NCBI GenBank assembly: GCA_902826615.1
Contig: CADEFN010000003.1
Location: forward strand, 310,001 to 374,000
From: an uncultured Gemmatimonadota bacterium
GTDB lineage: Bacteria; Gemmatimonadota; Gemmatimonadetes; Gemmatimonadales; Gemmatimonadaceae
Reading direction: 5' to 3'
DNA length: 64,000 nucleotides
The notes below the pieces were generated by a model that did no database searches, was not told the origin of the DNA, and was given only the letters and a program-made list of their open reading frames with translations. Shown here piece by piece: positions 35,941 through 45,568 of the stretch. Each line of letters begins with the position of its first letter. Within the stretch, counting starts at the first letter, position 1. Both the position numbers and the translations under genes were made by a program.

Positions 35941-37167
35941 CTAACCGGGAATCGCGCCCTCCACCACAACACCCGCCGCCCGCGGCGCTGTCTCTGCCAC
36001 CGGTACGCGGTGCGCCCCGCTCGCCAGCAACACACACGCGGCAATCAGCACTCCCATCGCAGCGGTCAGCGTGGTGGCCTGCGCCAGCCCACCGATGATC
36101 GGCGGCCCCACCATGAAGCCGGCGTACCCGATCGATGACACCGAGGCGATGGCTGCGGCCCGACTCACCCCCGGCACACGTGTGGCCGCGTTGTACAGCA
36201 GCGGCACGATGGTGGCGAGCCCCATCCCCACCAGCGCCATCCCGCCGATCGCCACCCATGGGCGGGCCGCCAGCAGTAAGATGCCCATCACCACCGCCGA
36301 CAACAGCGGTCCAGCCACCAACATCGCGCGCTCCGGCACACGGGCGCGCACGGCGTCGCCCGCAAAACGCATCAGCGCCGTGGCACCGGCAAACGCGACG
36401 TAGGCAAGCGCCGCCTGCGACTGCGGGGTCTTCAGCTCCTGCTGCACATAGAGCACACTCCAGTTGTACATGACCCCCTCGGCCAGCATGCCACAGAGGA
36501 TGAGCAAGCCGATGATCAGGAGTGTGCCACGCGGCCAGGCGAAATGCGCCTGCCCCGGCACGGCGGCCGGATGCTGCGGCAACATGCGTCGCGACGCCAC
36601 GACAATGCCCACGGCCACCACGAGACTCGCGCCCACCAGCTGCGTGGCCGGGGCCACTCCAAGTCTCAGCAAACCGGCAGTAGCAGCCGAGCCTACCATC
36701 GCGCCAAGACTGAACATGCCGTGAAAGCCGCTGATGACGGCGCGACCACTCAAGACCTCCAGCGTCGTCCCCTCGGCGTTGATGGCCACGTCGTACACAC
36801 TTTCACTCGCGCCAAGCAGGACCATGACGGGGAGCAGCGCCCAGTAGCCGGGCTGCAGGAGACAGGTGCCTAACGCAATGCTGAACCCCAGCCCCGCGAG
36901 GACCGTGGTGTTGCGCACGCCAAGACGTACCACGATGCGGCCCGCTACAAACAGCGTGAGCAACGAACCGATGCTGGTCGCCAGGAGCGCGACGGCAAGC
37001 GTGGTCGCCGACAGAGAATATCGTGCCTTGATGGACGGCACATGCACGCCCCAGGCGCCGGCCACCACACCCAGCTGCAGGAACTGGGCGCGGGTGGCCC
37101 ACCGCGCCCGGCTGATCACGGATCGAGCGGGAGGGTGCTGCAGGTCAGACATGGCAGAAGTTGTCAT
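35941..37167 (-). CDS. MFS transporter (YbjJ-like)
   Basis: 408 residues from the ATG at 37167 (another ATG at 37152). Twelve hydrophobic segments are visible. Family marks: WGVHVPSIKARYSLSATTL in the first loop, AINAEGTTLEVLSGR after TM4, GFHGMFSLGAMVGS, and GYAGFMVGPPIIGGLAQ near TM10-11. YbjJ-type proteins are putative efflux or sugar carriers. The gene is divergent from a DeoR regulator, with a palindromic operator starting 8 bp from the start codon, so repression by that regulator is likely. The stop codon TAG lies in a GTTAGGC word. Confidence 0.87.
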   Translation of the reverse strand: MTTSAMSDLQHPPARSVISRARWATRAQFLQLGVVAGAWGVHVPSIKARYSLSATTLAVALLATSIGSLLTLFVAGRIVVRLGVRNTTVLAGLGFSIALGTCLLQPGYWALLPVMVLLGASESVYDVAINAEGTTLEVLSGRAVISGFHGMFSLGAMVGSAATAGLLRLGVAPATQLVGASLVVAVGIVVASRRMLPQHPAAVPGQAHFAWPRGTLLIIGLLILCGMLAEGVMYNWSVLYVQQELKTPQSQAALAYVAFAGATALMRFAGDAVRARVPERAMLVAGPLLSAVVMGILLLAARPWVAIGGMALVGMGLATIVPLLYNAATRVPGVSRAAAIASVSSIGYAGFMVGPPIIGGLAQATTLTAAMGVLIAACVLLASGAHRVPVAETAPRAAGVVVEGAIPG

Positions 37168-37174
37168 GAGAATG

Positions 37175-37214
37175 CCTTGCACGATTCTGCACGTTCGTGC
37201 AGATTTGTGCAAGG
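37175..37214. promoter_or_regulatory. Extended palindromic operator between MFS and DeoR genes
   Basis: A nested inverted repeat. Outer arms CCTTGCAC (37175-37182) and GTGCAAGG (37207-37214) flank inner arms CTGCACG (37187-37193) and CGTGCAG (37196-37202), centred at 37194/37195. The TGCAC core recurs about every 10 bp, with one more copy at 37219. The site reaches to within 8 bp of the MFS start codon, so binding could block transcription or translation initiation of that gene. Confidence 0.75.
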
Positions 37215-37236
37215 TCCTGCACGAGCTGAAAACCCG

Positions 37237-38031
37237 ATGCCATCCCGAAAGAAGCGAGCCCGGCCGAGCGAACCACCCCGTTTTGCGCAGGAGCGGCAGG
37301 CACAAATCGCCGAAACCCTGCGCAGCGACGGCCGCGTGGAAGTGGGGGCGCTGGCCGGGGACTATGGTGTGTCCGAAGACACCATTCGTCGCGATCTGCG
37401 CCTCCTCGCCTCACGAGGGCTCATCCAGAAAACCCATGGCGGCGCCGTGGCACTGTTTACCAACGCGTTACCGATGTCGGCGCGCGTGGATGTGCGGGCG
37501 GCTCCCAAACGGGCCATTGCGCGCGAAGCGCTGGCCCGGGTGCATGCCCATCAAACCCTTTTCATCGACGGTGGGAGCACCACTCTCGCCCTCGCACAGC
37601 TCCTCGCGGAGCCCGGGGCGCCTCGGCCACTCACAATCATCACCGCTGCCTTTGACGTGGCCGCCCTCTTTGCCGGGGATCCCTCGGTGCACCTCGTCCT
37701 TGCCGGCGGCACCTGGTCCCATGAATCGCGCGAGTTTTTCGGCGAGCAGGCACAATCCACCATTCGCTCGCACCGCGCCGACTGGGCCTTTCTCGGAGCC
37801 TGCGCGCTGCATCCCCGCGCGGGCCTCACCTCGACGCTCAAGGGCGATGCGCAGGTGAAACGGGCCATGATCGAATCGGCGGCGACGGTGGCCGTACTCG
37901 CAGACGCCAGCAAACACGACATGGTGTCACCATATGCGGTCTCCGAGTTGCGCGAAATCGATCTCGTAGTGACCGACAACGCCCCGTCGTGGCTGGCAGG
38001 CACGGTTCGCGAAGTGGTCCGCGCACGTTAG
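37237..38031 (+). CDS. DeoR-family transcriptional regulator
   Basis: 264 residues from the ATG at 37237. The N-terminal HTH (RQAQIAETLRSDGRVEVGAL, then YGVSEDTIRRDLRLLASRGL) is the DeoR signature, followed by the DeoRC sensor domain with IDGGSTTLALAQLL, LVLAGGTW and a C-terminal ADASKHDM. Such regulators bind sugar phosphates. It is divergent from the MFS gene and followed by a HAD phosphatase, making a plausible sugar-phosphate control unit. The stop TAG is part of a CGTTAGGC word. Confidence 0.92.
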   Translation: MPSRKKRARPSEPPRFAQERQAQIAETLRSDGRVEVGALAGDYGVSEDTIRRDLRLLASRGLIQKTHGGAVALFTNALPMSARVDVRAAPKRAIAREALARVHAHQTLFIDGGSTTLALAQLLAEPGAPRPLTIITAAFDVAALFAGDPSVHLVLAGGTWSHESREFFGEQAQSTIRSHRADWAFLGACALHPRAGLTSTLKGDAQVKRAMIESAATVAVLADASKHDMVSPYAVSELREIDLVVTDNAPSWLAGTVREVVRAR

Positions 38032-38089
38032 GCATGACCGGCCTCGCCTCTCCCCTCCCCCGCTTCCCTCGTTGACAGTGGCCCCGATC

Positions 38090-38758
38090 ATGAGTCTCGC
38101 CTTCACGGTACGCGCGGTGCTCTTTGACCTGGACGGCGTGCTCGTCAACTCCCAGAGCGCGATCGACGGAGTGTGGGCGCGATGGACCGAGCGGCATGGC
38201 CTCGCCCATGACCATGTGTTGCCGCACATCCATGGACGGCGCAGCGTGGAAATCGTCCAGCGATATGCCCCGGGTGCAGACCTCGACACGGAGGTGCGCT
38301 GGCTGCTGCAGGCCGAGATCGACTCGGCGGCTGGACTGCGTGCCTATCCCGGTGCCGCCCGACTCCTTGCGCTGCTCGGTCCGTCTGAGTGGGCGGTCGT
38401 GACTTCAGGGGCACGCGCGCTGGCGACGGCGCGCCTGACAAGTGCCGCCCTGCCTATCCCCAGGGTGTTTGTGACCGCCGACGATGTGCGCCACGGCAAA
38501 CCCGACCCGGAAGGTTACCTGCGCGCCGCCGAACTGCTGGGTGTCCCGATTGCCGACTGCGCCGTGATCGAGGATGCGCCGGCCGGAGTCGCCGCCGGTC
38601 GGGCGGCGGGCGCAGTCGTCGTCGGGGTTGCGACCACCATGCCCGCCGAGACCCTTTCCAGCGCCCACCTGGTCCTCCCCTCGCTGGCGCAGCTGAGCGC
38701 CGCACGCGACGCATCCGGACTTCTCACACTCGCGGAGCGACGCACGGCGGCTGAGTGA
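38090..38758 (+). CDS. HAD-superfamily sugar phosphatase
   Basis: 222 residues from the ATG at 38090; a TTG at 38072 would add six residues. HAD motifs: nucleophile VLFDLDGVLVNS, motif II VVTSGAR, the Lys in HGKPDPEGY and the acidic motif IVIEDAPAG-like AVIEDAPAGV. The subfamily resembles glycerol-3-phosphate or 2-deoxyglucose-6-phosphate phosphatases. It is 58 bp downstream of the DeoR gene, so it probably belongs to the same sugar-phosphate function. Confidence 0.87.
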   Translation: MSLAFTVRAVLFDLDGVLVNSQSAIDGVWARWTERHGLAHDHVLPHIHGRRSVEIVQRYAPGADLDTEVRWLLQAEIDSAAGLRAYPGAARLLALLGPSEWAVVTSGARALATARLTSAALPIPRVFVTADDVRHGKPDPEGYLRAAELLGVPIADCAVIEDAPAGVAAGRAAGAVVVGVATTMPAETLSSAHLVLPSLAQLSAARDASGLLTLAERRTAAE

Positions 38759-38971
38759 CCCCACGTGGGTGATGCGACCATGCGCCAACGAGGCATTGTC
38801 GATCACGACCTCTTCTGCCACCTGACCCCGTGCGGGCACGAGGGGATGCGTTAGGCATCGGACCACGGTCGCAGGACGCACGCCCCGCGGGATGGGGGTG
38901 ACTACCGGCTGTCTGCTATCGCGATCCCGCATACAGGCGTAGGATAATGCGACTCCAGCCGACATCCTCTC

Positions 38972-41900
38972 ATGCACGTGTCCCGCTCCCTCGCCTCGGC
39001 GCTCCTGTTCATCAGCACGCTTGCTGGCGCGCAGTCACAACCCGCAGCGCGTATCCCCACCGAGGTCTACCGGGGGCTCGAGTGGCGCACGCCCGGACCC
39101 GAGGGCAACCGTTTCAGCTCCGCCGCCGGCGTGCCGGGCGATCCCCTGACGTACTATGTGGGCGCAGCGTCGGGGGGTGTCTGGAAGACCGAAGACGGCG
39201 GTGTTCACTGGAAGTCGCTCTTCGACGCACAGCCCGTGCAGTCCATCGGTTCCCTGGCGGTCTCACGCAGCGATCCCAACCTCGTCTGGGCTGGAACGGG
39301 TGAGGGCAAAATTCGCAGCCACATCTCGCAGGGACAGGGCATCTACAAGTCGACGGATGCCGGCAGGAACTGGACCCTGATGGGACTGGAGGCCACCAGC
39401 CGTATTCCGCGCACCTTGATCCACCCCACCGATCCCAACACGGTGTATGCCTGTTCGTTAGGTCACGCCTACGGCCCGCAGCCGGAGCGTGGGGTGTACC
39501 GCACCACCGATGGCGGCGCCACCTGGAGCAAGGTGCTGTTTGTCGATGAGAACACCGGCTGCTCCGACATCGCCATGAATCCGCGCAACCCGCGTATTCT
39601 CTTTGCCGGCATGTGGCAACTGGAGATTCACACCTGGGGCCGCACGAGCGGCGGACCGGGCGGTGGGCTCTTCATGTCACGCGATGGCGGCACCACCTGG
39701 CGCAAGCTCACCGGCCGCGGGCTCCCCACCAAACCCGTCGGCAAGGTGGCCGTCGCAATCGCAGCCTCCAATCCCGATCGCATTTATGCGCTGATCGAAA
39801 CCGGGGACGGCATTCCGTGGGAAGGCAATGAGACGGATGTCGGTCAGCTCTGGCGTTCCGACGATGGCGGCGAGAATTGGACCCTCATCTCGCGCGACCG
39901 CAACGCCATGGGGCGTGCGCATTACTACTCGCGCATGGCGGTGAATCCCGACGACGCCGACGAGGCCTACTTCCTCACCGCCTCCTACGCGCGCACCCTG
40001 GACGGGGGACGCTCACTCACCACCCTCAGCGGCGGCGAAGCACCAGGTGGCGACCATCATGACATCTGGGTCGATCCGACCAATGGTAACCGCCAGATCG
40101 TGGCGCACGACCAGGGCCTCTCAATCACGCAGAATCGCGGCAAGACCTGGTTCAAGCAGCGCCTGCTGAATGCCCAGATGTACCACGTCACCGTGGACAA
40201 CGAAATTCCCTACAACATTCTGGGCAACAAGCAGGACGAACCTTCATATCGCGGACCCTCCAACAGTCGCCTGCAGGGCGGTGGTGGCGATGGCGTCATC
40301 CCGCGCGGCATGTGGCACTCCGTCGGAGGCGGTGAAAGCGGGTGGGCCACACCGGACCCCACCAATTCCAAACTCATCTGGTCCACGGCCTCGGGTTCGG
40401 GGATGGTGGGCGGCATCGTGGTGCGCTTCGAAGAAGACCGGCGGCAGTTCCGAAACGTTGAGGTGTGGCCGAGCCAGTCGAATGGGCCAGCGAGCGGTGT
40501 GAAGTATCGCTTTGTCTGGGACGCCCCGCTCCAGATCTCCCCGCACGACCACAATACCATCTACGTGGGCAGCCAGCACGTACATCGCACGCAGGACGGT
40601 GGACAGAGCTGGCAGGTGATCAGCCCCGACCTCACCCTCAACGATCGCTCGCGCATGGGGAGTTCGGGTGGCCTTACGCCAGACAACATCGGCGTGGAAT
40701 ACGCCGGTGTGGTGTACGGCATCGCCGAGTCGGTGCGTGAGAAGGGAGTGATCTGGGTCGGGACCAACGATGGTCTGGTGCAACTCACGCGCGACAACGG
40801 TGCCACCTGGACGAACGTGACCAGGAACATCCCCAATCTCCCGCCCTGGGGCTCGGTGCGGTCGCTGGCGCCATCTCGTTATGCAGACGGCACGGCCTTC
40901 ATCACCATCGACTTCCACCAGGTGAACAATCGCGATCCCTTCATCTACAAGACGACAGACTACGGTCGCACGTGGAAGATGATCGTGAATGGCATCCCCA
41001 AGTCGAATCTCAGCTACGTGAAGGTCATCGCCGAAGATCCGGTGCGCCGCGGCCTGCTGTATGCCGGAACCGAAAACGGCATCTACGTGTCGTTCGACGA
41101 AGGCGACAACTGGCAGCCGCTGCAGAACGACCTCCCGCACGCTCCGGTGTCGGGCATCGTGGTGCAGGAGCACTTCAACGATCTCGTGATCTCAACCTAC
41201 GGGCGCGGCTTCTGGGTGATGGACGACATCACCGCGCTCCGCCAGCTCACACCGCAGGTGCTGGCCAGTGACGCGCACTTCTTCACGCTGCGCAATGCCT
41301 ATCGCTTCCGGCCGATCACGGCGCCCTCAACGACATATGATGACCCCACCACGGGGGAGAATCCGCGATATGGGGCATCCATCAACTACTACCTCAAGCA
41401 GCCGACTACCGGTCGTGTGCAGCTCAGCATCAGCAATGCACAGGGCCAGGTGATCCGCACCATGACGGGAACCAACTCGTCAGGCATCAACCGGGTGCAC
41501 TGGGACCTGCGGCACGATCCCACGGTTGAGGTGCGGTTGCGCACGAGCCCGCTGTATGCGCCCCACATCATCGCGGGGCCGGATGGACGAGTGGCACCGG
41601 GCACGGGGCGGCTGAGCATTCTCGCGCCACCGGGCACCTACACGGTGAAGCTCACGGTCAACGGCCGCGACTACACCCAGCCCCTCACGGTGCTCAAGGA
41701 CCCCAACTCGGGTGGGACAGACGCGGAAATCTCGGCGCAAGTTGCTGCGCTCAATGCCATTGCCCGTGACATGAACGACGGCGCCGACGCCGTGCACCGC
41801 ATCGAGTCACTCCGCGTGCAACTCGAGAACCTGTCGCGCACCGTCGACGACGGCCTCGTCAGGCAGACCGCCGACGCCCTGCAGCGGAAACTCATCGAGC

Positions 41901-42190
41901 TGGAGGGGAATCTGGTGGAACTCAAGATGACTGGTGGCGGCCAGGATGGAGTCCGGTTTGCCGCCAAGCTCCTCTCGAAGCTCAACTACCTGGCCGGCGG
42001 CGTCTCGAGCAGTGACTACAAACCGACCAACCAGCATGTCGAAGTGCAAGGCTTGCTCAACACCGAACTCAAGACCCATCTCACCGCGCTCGACGCCCTG
42101 ATCAACACCGACATCGCGGCGTTCAACACCACACTGCGCCAGCGCAACCTGCCGACGCTCTTTGTGCGCGCGGCGCGTCCGGTGAGCTGA
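38972..42190 (+). CDS. Secreted VPS10/BNR-repeat beta-propeller protein
   Basis: 1072 residues. A signal peptide (MHVSRSLASALLFISTLAGA) is followed by two large propeller regions with many Asp-box/BNR motifs such as STDAGRNWTL, RTTDGGATWSK, SRDGGTTWRK, RSDDGGENWTL, TQDGGQSWQV and TRDNGATWTN, spanning about residues 55 to 770. The C-terminal third has a FlgD-like Ig segment (GINRVHWDLRHD, PGTYTVKLTVNG) and a helical tail. It is related to the sortilin VPS10 family and to glycosyl hydrolase BNR proteins, but lacks a visible catalytic set. Large copies of this type are frequent in Gemmatimonadota and Acidobacteria, of unknown role. Confidence 0.88.
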   Translation: MHVSRSLASALLFISTLAGAQSQPAARIPTEVYRGLEWRTPGPEGNRFSSAAGVPGDPLTYYVGAASGGVWKTEDGGVHWKSLFDAQPVQSIGSLAVSRSDPNLVWAGTGEGKIRSHISQGQGIYKSTDAGRNWTLMGLEATSRIPRTLIHPTDPNTVYACSLGHAYGPQPERGVYRTTDGGATWSKVLFVDENTGCSDIAMNPRNPRILFAGMWQLEIHTWGRTSGGPGGGLFMSRDGGTTWRKLTGRGLPTKPVGKVAVAIAASNPDRIYALIETGDGIPWEGNETDVGQLWRSDDGGENWTLISRDRNAMGRAHYYSRMAVNPDDADEAYFLTASYARTLDGGRSLTTLSGGEAPGGDHHDIWVDPTNGNRQIVAHDQGLSITQNRGKTWFKQRLLNAQMYHVTVDNEIPYNILGNKQDEPSYRGPSNSRLQGGGGDGVIPRGMWHSVGGGESGWATPDPTNSKLIWSTASGSGMVGGIVVRFEEDRRQFRNVEVWPSQSNGPASGVKYRFVWDAPLQISPHDHNTIYVGSQHVHRTQDGGQSWQVISPDLTLNDRSRMGSSGGLTPDNIGVEYAGVVYGIAESVREKGVIWVGTNDGLVQLTRDNGATWTNVTRNIPNLPPWGSVRSLAPSRYADGTAFITIDFHQVNNRDPFIYKTTDYGRTWKMIVNGIPKSNLSYVKVIAEDPVRRGLLYAGTENGIYVSFDEGDNWQPLQNDLPHAPVSGIVVQEHFNDLVISTYGRGFWVMDDITALRQLTPQVLASDAHFFTLRNAYRFRPITAPSTTYDDPTTGENPRYGASINYYLKQPTTGRVQLSISNAQGQVIRTMTGTNSSGINRVHWDLRHDPTVEVRLRTSPLYAPHIIAGPDGRVAPGTGRLSILAPPGTYTVKLTVNGRDYTQPLTVLKDPNSGGTDAEISAQVAALNAIARDMNDGADAVHRIESLRVQLENLSRTVDDGLVRQTADALQRKLIELEGNLVELKMTGGGQDGVRFAAKLLSKLNYLAGGVSSSDYKPTNQHVEVQGLLNTELKTHLTALDALINTDIAAFNTTLRQRNLPTLFVRAARPVS

Positions 42191-42194
42191 GCGT

Positions 42195-42728
42195 CTACTC
42201 AACCCCTTCTGGCGGAACCCGCCAGGAGGGGTGCACGATCGCATCCTGCAGCCATCGTGTGACGTAGTCCTCCGGCGAGGGCCGCACCAGGATCCGGAAC
42301 GATGAAGGTCCCGGAAGGCGCTGCAGCACCACGGGTGCCTGGCCAATCAATGTTTGCGCGCAATGATCCTCGGCGAAGACCGACGGATGCAGGTCGAGCG
42401 CACAACACGACGCCAGCACCTCGCGGGCATCGGATTCGTCCAGGTCGAGCGCCACCCGCGCACTCGACACGTCAACGACCGCGCCATCGGACGGCCCGAT
42501 GGCAGTGGCCAGAAAGGTCGGCAGGGCGATGAGATCACTCCCCGGCTGCGCGAGCAGAAACTCTTCCGGACCCAGCCACAACAGGTCGCCGTGACTCGAC
42601 GCGGTCCAGCGATTGGGTGACGGCATGGCAGGGATATGCAGCGCACTTGCCAGTCGCACCCGCGCAGCGTGCCCGCGAACGCGCAGTGCGAGCTGCATGG
42701 CGAGCGGAACTCTGGAGAGTGCAATCAT
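42195..42728 (-). CDS. soxG: Sarcosine oxidase gamma subunit
   Basis: 177 residues from the ATG at 42728, overlapping the soxA stop by 4 bp (ATGA), with GGAGG upstream inside soxA. Typical SoxG features: WLGPEEFLLAQPG, DVSSARVALDLDESDAREVLASCCALDLHPSVF and a C-terminal RILVRPSPEDYVTRWLQDA. It is the small folding/assembly subunit of the heterotetramer. The gene converges on the BNR-repeat gene with only 4 bp between stops. Confidence 0.88.
   Translation of the reverse strand: MIALSRVPLAMQLALRVRGHAARVRLASALHIPAMPSPNRWTASSHGDLLWLGPEEFLLAQPGSDLIALPTFLATAIGPSDGAVVDVSSARVALDLDESDAREVLASCCALDLHPSVFAEDHCAQTLIGQAPVVLQRLPGPSSFRILVRPSPEDYVTRWLQDAIVHPSWRVPPEGVE
42203..42231. terminator. Hairpin at the convergent gene ends
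   Basis: CCCCT-t-CTGGCGG pairs with CCGCCAG-g-AGGGG over a 3-nt loop (42203-42231), a 12-bp stem with one symmetrical mismatch. It starts 12 bp after the end of the BNR-repeat gene and is made of the last codons of soxG, so it could terminate the plus-strand transcript while coding for SoxG on the other strand. No T-run follows. Confidence 0.5.
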
Positions 42729-45568
42729 CGGTCCGTGTCCTCCCATCCATCCCGCTTTTTGCCTTCAGGGTCCACGTGGACGGGATCGACCAGCATCACC
42801 GGAATCACGCCATGTTCCACAGGGGCGAAGAGACGTTCGCCAAGCCGTGCGCGCCCTCCTCGCACCAGGGCCAACCCCAGCGAGCGGCCAAGGGTAGCCG
42901 AGTATGCAGTGCTGCTCACGTGCCCCTCGATAACCATGGGCGGTTCATGCACCTCGCGCACAAGACCAGCGCCCTCAGGGAGCACCACTTCGGGGTCCTC
43001 GGTCACAAAACCGACGAGTTGCGCGCGATCGGGACGCAGCATTGCGGGTCGCGCAAGGGATCGTTTGCCAACGAACGCCTTCTTCTTGCTCACCATCCAG
43101 CCGAGTCCCGCGTCATACGGGGTGGTGGTCGCTTCCGTGTCCTGGCCGATGATGATGTAGCCCTTCTCCATGCGAAGGACCTGCAGCGCATCGAGCCCGT
43201 ACGGCGTGATTCGCCACGGCGAACCTGCGCTCATCGCTGCTGCCCAGAGTGTTTGGCCGCGGTCCCATGGCACGCTGACTTCAAAGGCCAGTTCACCCGA
43301 GAAACTCACCCGCGCCACCATGGCCCCTTCCATCCCGGCGACGGTGCCGTGACGGATGGCCAGAAAGGGAAAGGCACCACGCGACAGATCGATGCCAGGT
43401 GCCAGCACGGTCATCACCTCTCTGGCGCGAGGACCGACGATCGCCACGGTTGCGAACTGCTCGGTCACCGGTGTAACCCACACACGCCGCTCGGGCCACT
43501 CGGTCTGCAGCCACTCCTCCATCCAATCGACAACAGCAGCAGCGTGCCCGGTGCTGGCGGTCACGAAATAGCGGTTCTCTTCCAAACGGAGCACCAGCCC
43601 ATCGTCGAGGAGCGAGCCATCCATGCGGCACATGGCACTGTAGCGCCCCTTGCCGACCGGGATACTGCCGATGCCATTGACGTAGAGCTGCTCCAGGAAC
43701 CAGGTGGCGTCGGGGCCCCGCACATCAATCTTGCCTAACGTCGATGCATCCATCAGCCCCACGCTGTATCGCACCGCGCGGCACTCACGCCCCACCGTGC
43801 CCGCCACGGTTTCACCTGGACGCGGATAACGACTGGGGCGCAGCCACTGCCCCGCCGGCTCGAACACCGCGCTGAGTGCCTCATGTGACGGATGAATGCC
43901 CGTGGTCCGGACCGGCACAAATCGCTCTCGTGACGCCCGGCCTGCCAGGGCGGCAAAGAGCATCGGCTCCACCGGGGGGCGTCCACCTGAGGTGCCCACC
44001 GCACTCACATCGCGACCCGTGAGCACCGCGGCCAGCACACCGCTGTTTGTTTTTGCCGCACGCCCCTGCTCCACCCCGGTCCCGATGAGGGTGTATCGCT
44101 TGATGTGTTCGATATGGGTCGCGCCAGCGTTCACCGCTCGAGATACTCCCGCCACCGTGGCGTCGCGATGCAGGTCGACAAAGCTGCGCGACTCATCGCC
44201 GTCAGGGGCCGGCACACGCCACAGCTGCGCGGGTTCGCTCTCGGACACCTCATCGACAACCGGCGTTTCCATTGGGGCAATGGCAAGCCCCAGCACGCCT
44301 AACGCTTCGACCGCTGCACGAGCGCCGTCGGCCAGACACGCCGCCAGCGACGCCACCCCACGCACTCCACCCGCAATGCCCTCGCCAGGGAGAGGCACAT
44401 CGGGCACGGCCGCTGCCCACCAGGCGTCGTATCGTGTGCGGCCCTTGCGTTCGGTGTGAAGCAGGCTTGCGGGCTCGTACCCACCGGAGACCGCCAGCAC
44501 ATCGGCACGCAGCGTTTCGATTCCTCGCGCCGTGTGGACTCGCACCGTTGCCAGCCGCCCCTCGGCGTCAGCGCCACTCCCCTCCACGACGCCGGTGATG
44601 CAACGCACCCCGCAAGCTCTCACCGCGTCGCGAAGCGCGCCCCCACCCTGGTGACGCGGATCAACCACTGCCGCCACGCGCGCCCCGGCGCGATGCCACG
44701 CCAATGCCGTCCGGTAGCCATCGTCTGTGCTGGTGAAGACCACTCCAGCCTCGGGCGCCAATGCATAACGAGCGAGATACTCGCGCGCCGCCGAGGCGAG
44801 CATGATGCCCGGGCGGTCGTTGTCCTGGAAGACGATCGGGCGTTCGAGCATCCCCGTGGCCAGAATCGTCCGCCGCGCCCGGATCTGCCAGAGACGCATT
44901 TCGGGCAGACCGCCCCGCTCACGCACCGCCAGTTGCCGACCGATGCGCTGGAGTACCATCAACCCGCCATGGTCAAGCGACGTCATCACCGTGGCGTCGG
45001 TCAGCAGCCGGCAGTCGTCCGCCGAGCCTAACGCTTCCCACGTGGAGTGCACCCATGCTGCTCCGGTGGTTCCGGCGATCGTGACGTCATCGCGAAGCAG
45101 GGCACCACCCGGGGCCGGATCTGCCTCGACCACCACCACCCGCGCGCCGGCCGCGACGGCCACTCGCGCCGCCATGAGTCCCGCCGGACCCGCTCCAATC
45201 ACGCAGATGTCGCAGTGTGCATACCGCTTGTCGAACCGTGCGCTATCCTCGCGCTCTTCGACATACCCGCGCACGATCCGTGACTCGGCCACCAAACCTT
45301 CGTAGAGTGCCACCGCACTCGCGCGTACCAGGGGCTCGGTGGCATCGGGAGTGACCAGCTGTACGAACCCCGTGGCCTCCTCGAGCCTCGCGGCCATGAT
45401 CCCACGCGGCCGGCCGAGGGACACGCTGCTTCCCAGGACATGCACGCCTGCACCGAGCAGCGCGGACGCCAGGGTGTCCCCTGCAAACCCAGTGTAGCGT
45501 TTGCCGTCATACCAGAACGACAGCTCCTCGTCGCGACGGATCGAGCCACCACTCTCGAGCCGCTTCAC
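42725..45568 (-). CDS. soxA: Sarcosine oxidase alpha subunit
   Basis: 947 residues, GTG start overlapping the soxD stop (GTGA). N-terminal ferredoxin-like segment (ELSFWYDGKRYTGFAGDTLA), then a dinucleotide-binding domain DICVIGAGPAGLMAARVAVA, a second NAD-binding half around residue 250, and a C-terminal aminomethyltransferase-like domain (from about residue 590) that binds tetrahydrofolate, ending with LGLALVRGGRARLGERLF. With SoxB it oxidises sarcosine to glycine, passing the methyl group to folate. Three TTA-GGC dicodons occur in this gene (near 43734, 44297 and 45027). Confidence 0.95.
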   Translation of the reverse strand: MKRLESGGSIRRDEELSFWYDGKRYTGFAGDTLASALLGAGVHVLGSSVSLGRPRGIMAARLEEATGFVQLVTPDATEPLVRASAVALYEGLVAESRIVRGYVEEREDSARFDKRYAHCDICVIGAGPAGLMAARVAVAAGARVVVVEADPAPGGALLRDDVTIAGTTGAAWVHSTWEALGSADDCRLLTDATVMTSLDHGGLMVLQRIGRQLAVRERGGLPEMRLWQIRARRTILATGMLERPIVFQDNDRPGIMLASAAREYLARYALAPEAGVVFTSTDDGYRTALAWHRAGARVAAVVDPRHQGGGALRDAVRACGVRCITGVVEGSGADAEGRLATVRVHTARGIETLRADVLAVSGGYEPASLLHTERKGRTRYDAWWAAAVPDVPLPGEGIAGGVRGVASLAACLADGARAAVEALGVLGLAIAPMETPVVDEVSESEPAQLWRVPAPDGDESRSFVDLHRDATVAGVSRAVNAGATHIEHIKRYTLIGTGVEQGRAAKTNSGVLAAVLTGRDVSAVGTSGGRPPVEPMLFAALAGRASRERFVPVRTTGIHPSHEALSAVFEPAGQWLRPSRYPRPGETVAGTVGRECRAVRYSVGLMDASTLGKIDVRGPDATWFLEQLYVNGIGSIPVGKGRYSAMCRMDGSLLDDGLVLRLEENRYFVTASTGHAAAVVDWMEEWLQTEWPERRVWVTPVTEQFATVAIVGPRAREVMTVLAPGIDLSRGAFPFLAIRHGTVAGMEGAMVARVSFSGELAFEVSVPWDRGQTLWAAAMSAGSPWRITPYGLDALQVLRMEKGYIIIGQDTEATTTPYDAGLGWMVSKKKAFVGKRSLARPAMLRPDRAQLVGFVTEDPEVVLPEGAGLVREVHEPPMVIEGHVSSTAYSATLGRSLGLALVRGGRARLGERLFAPVEHGVIPVMLVDPVHVDPEGKKRDGWEDTDR

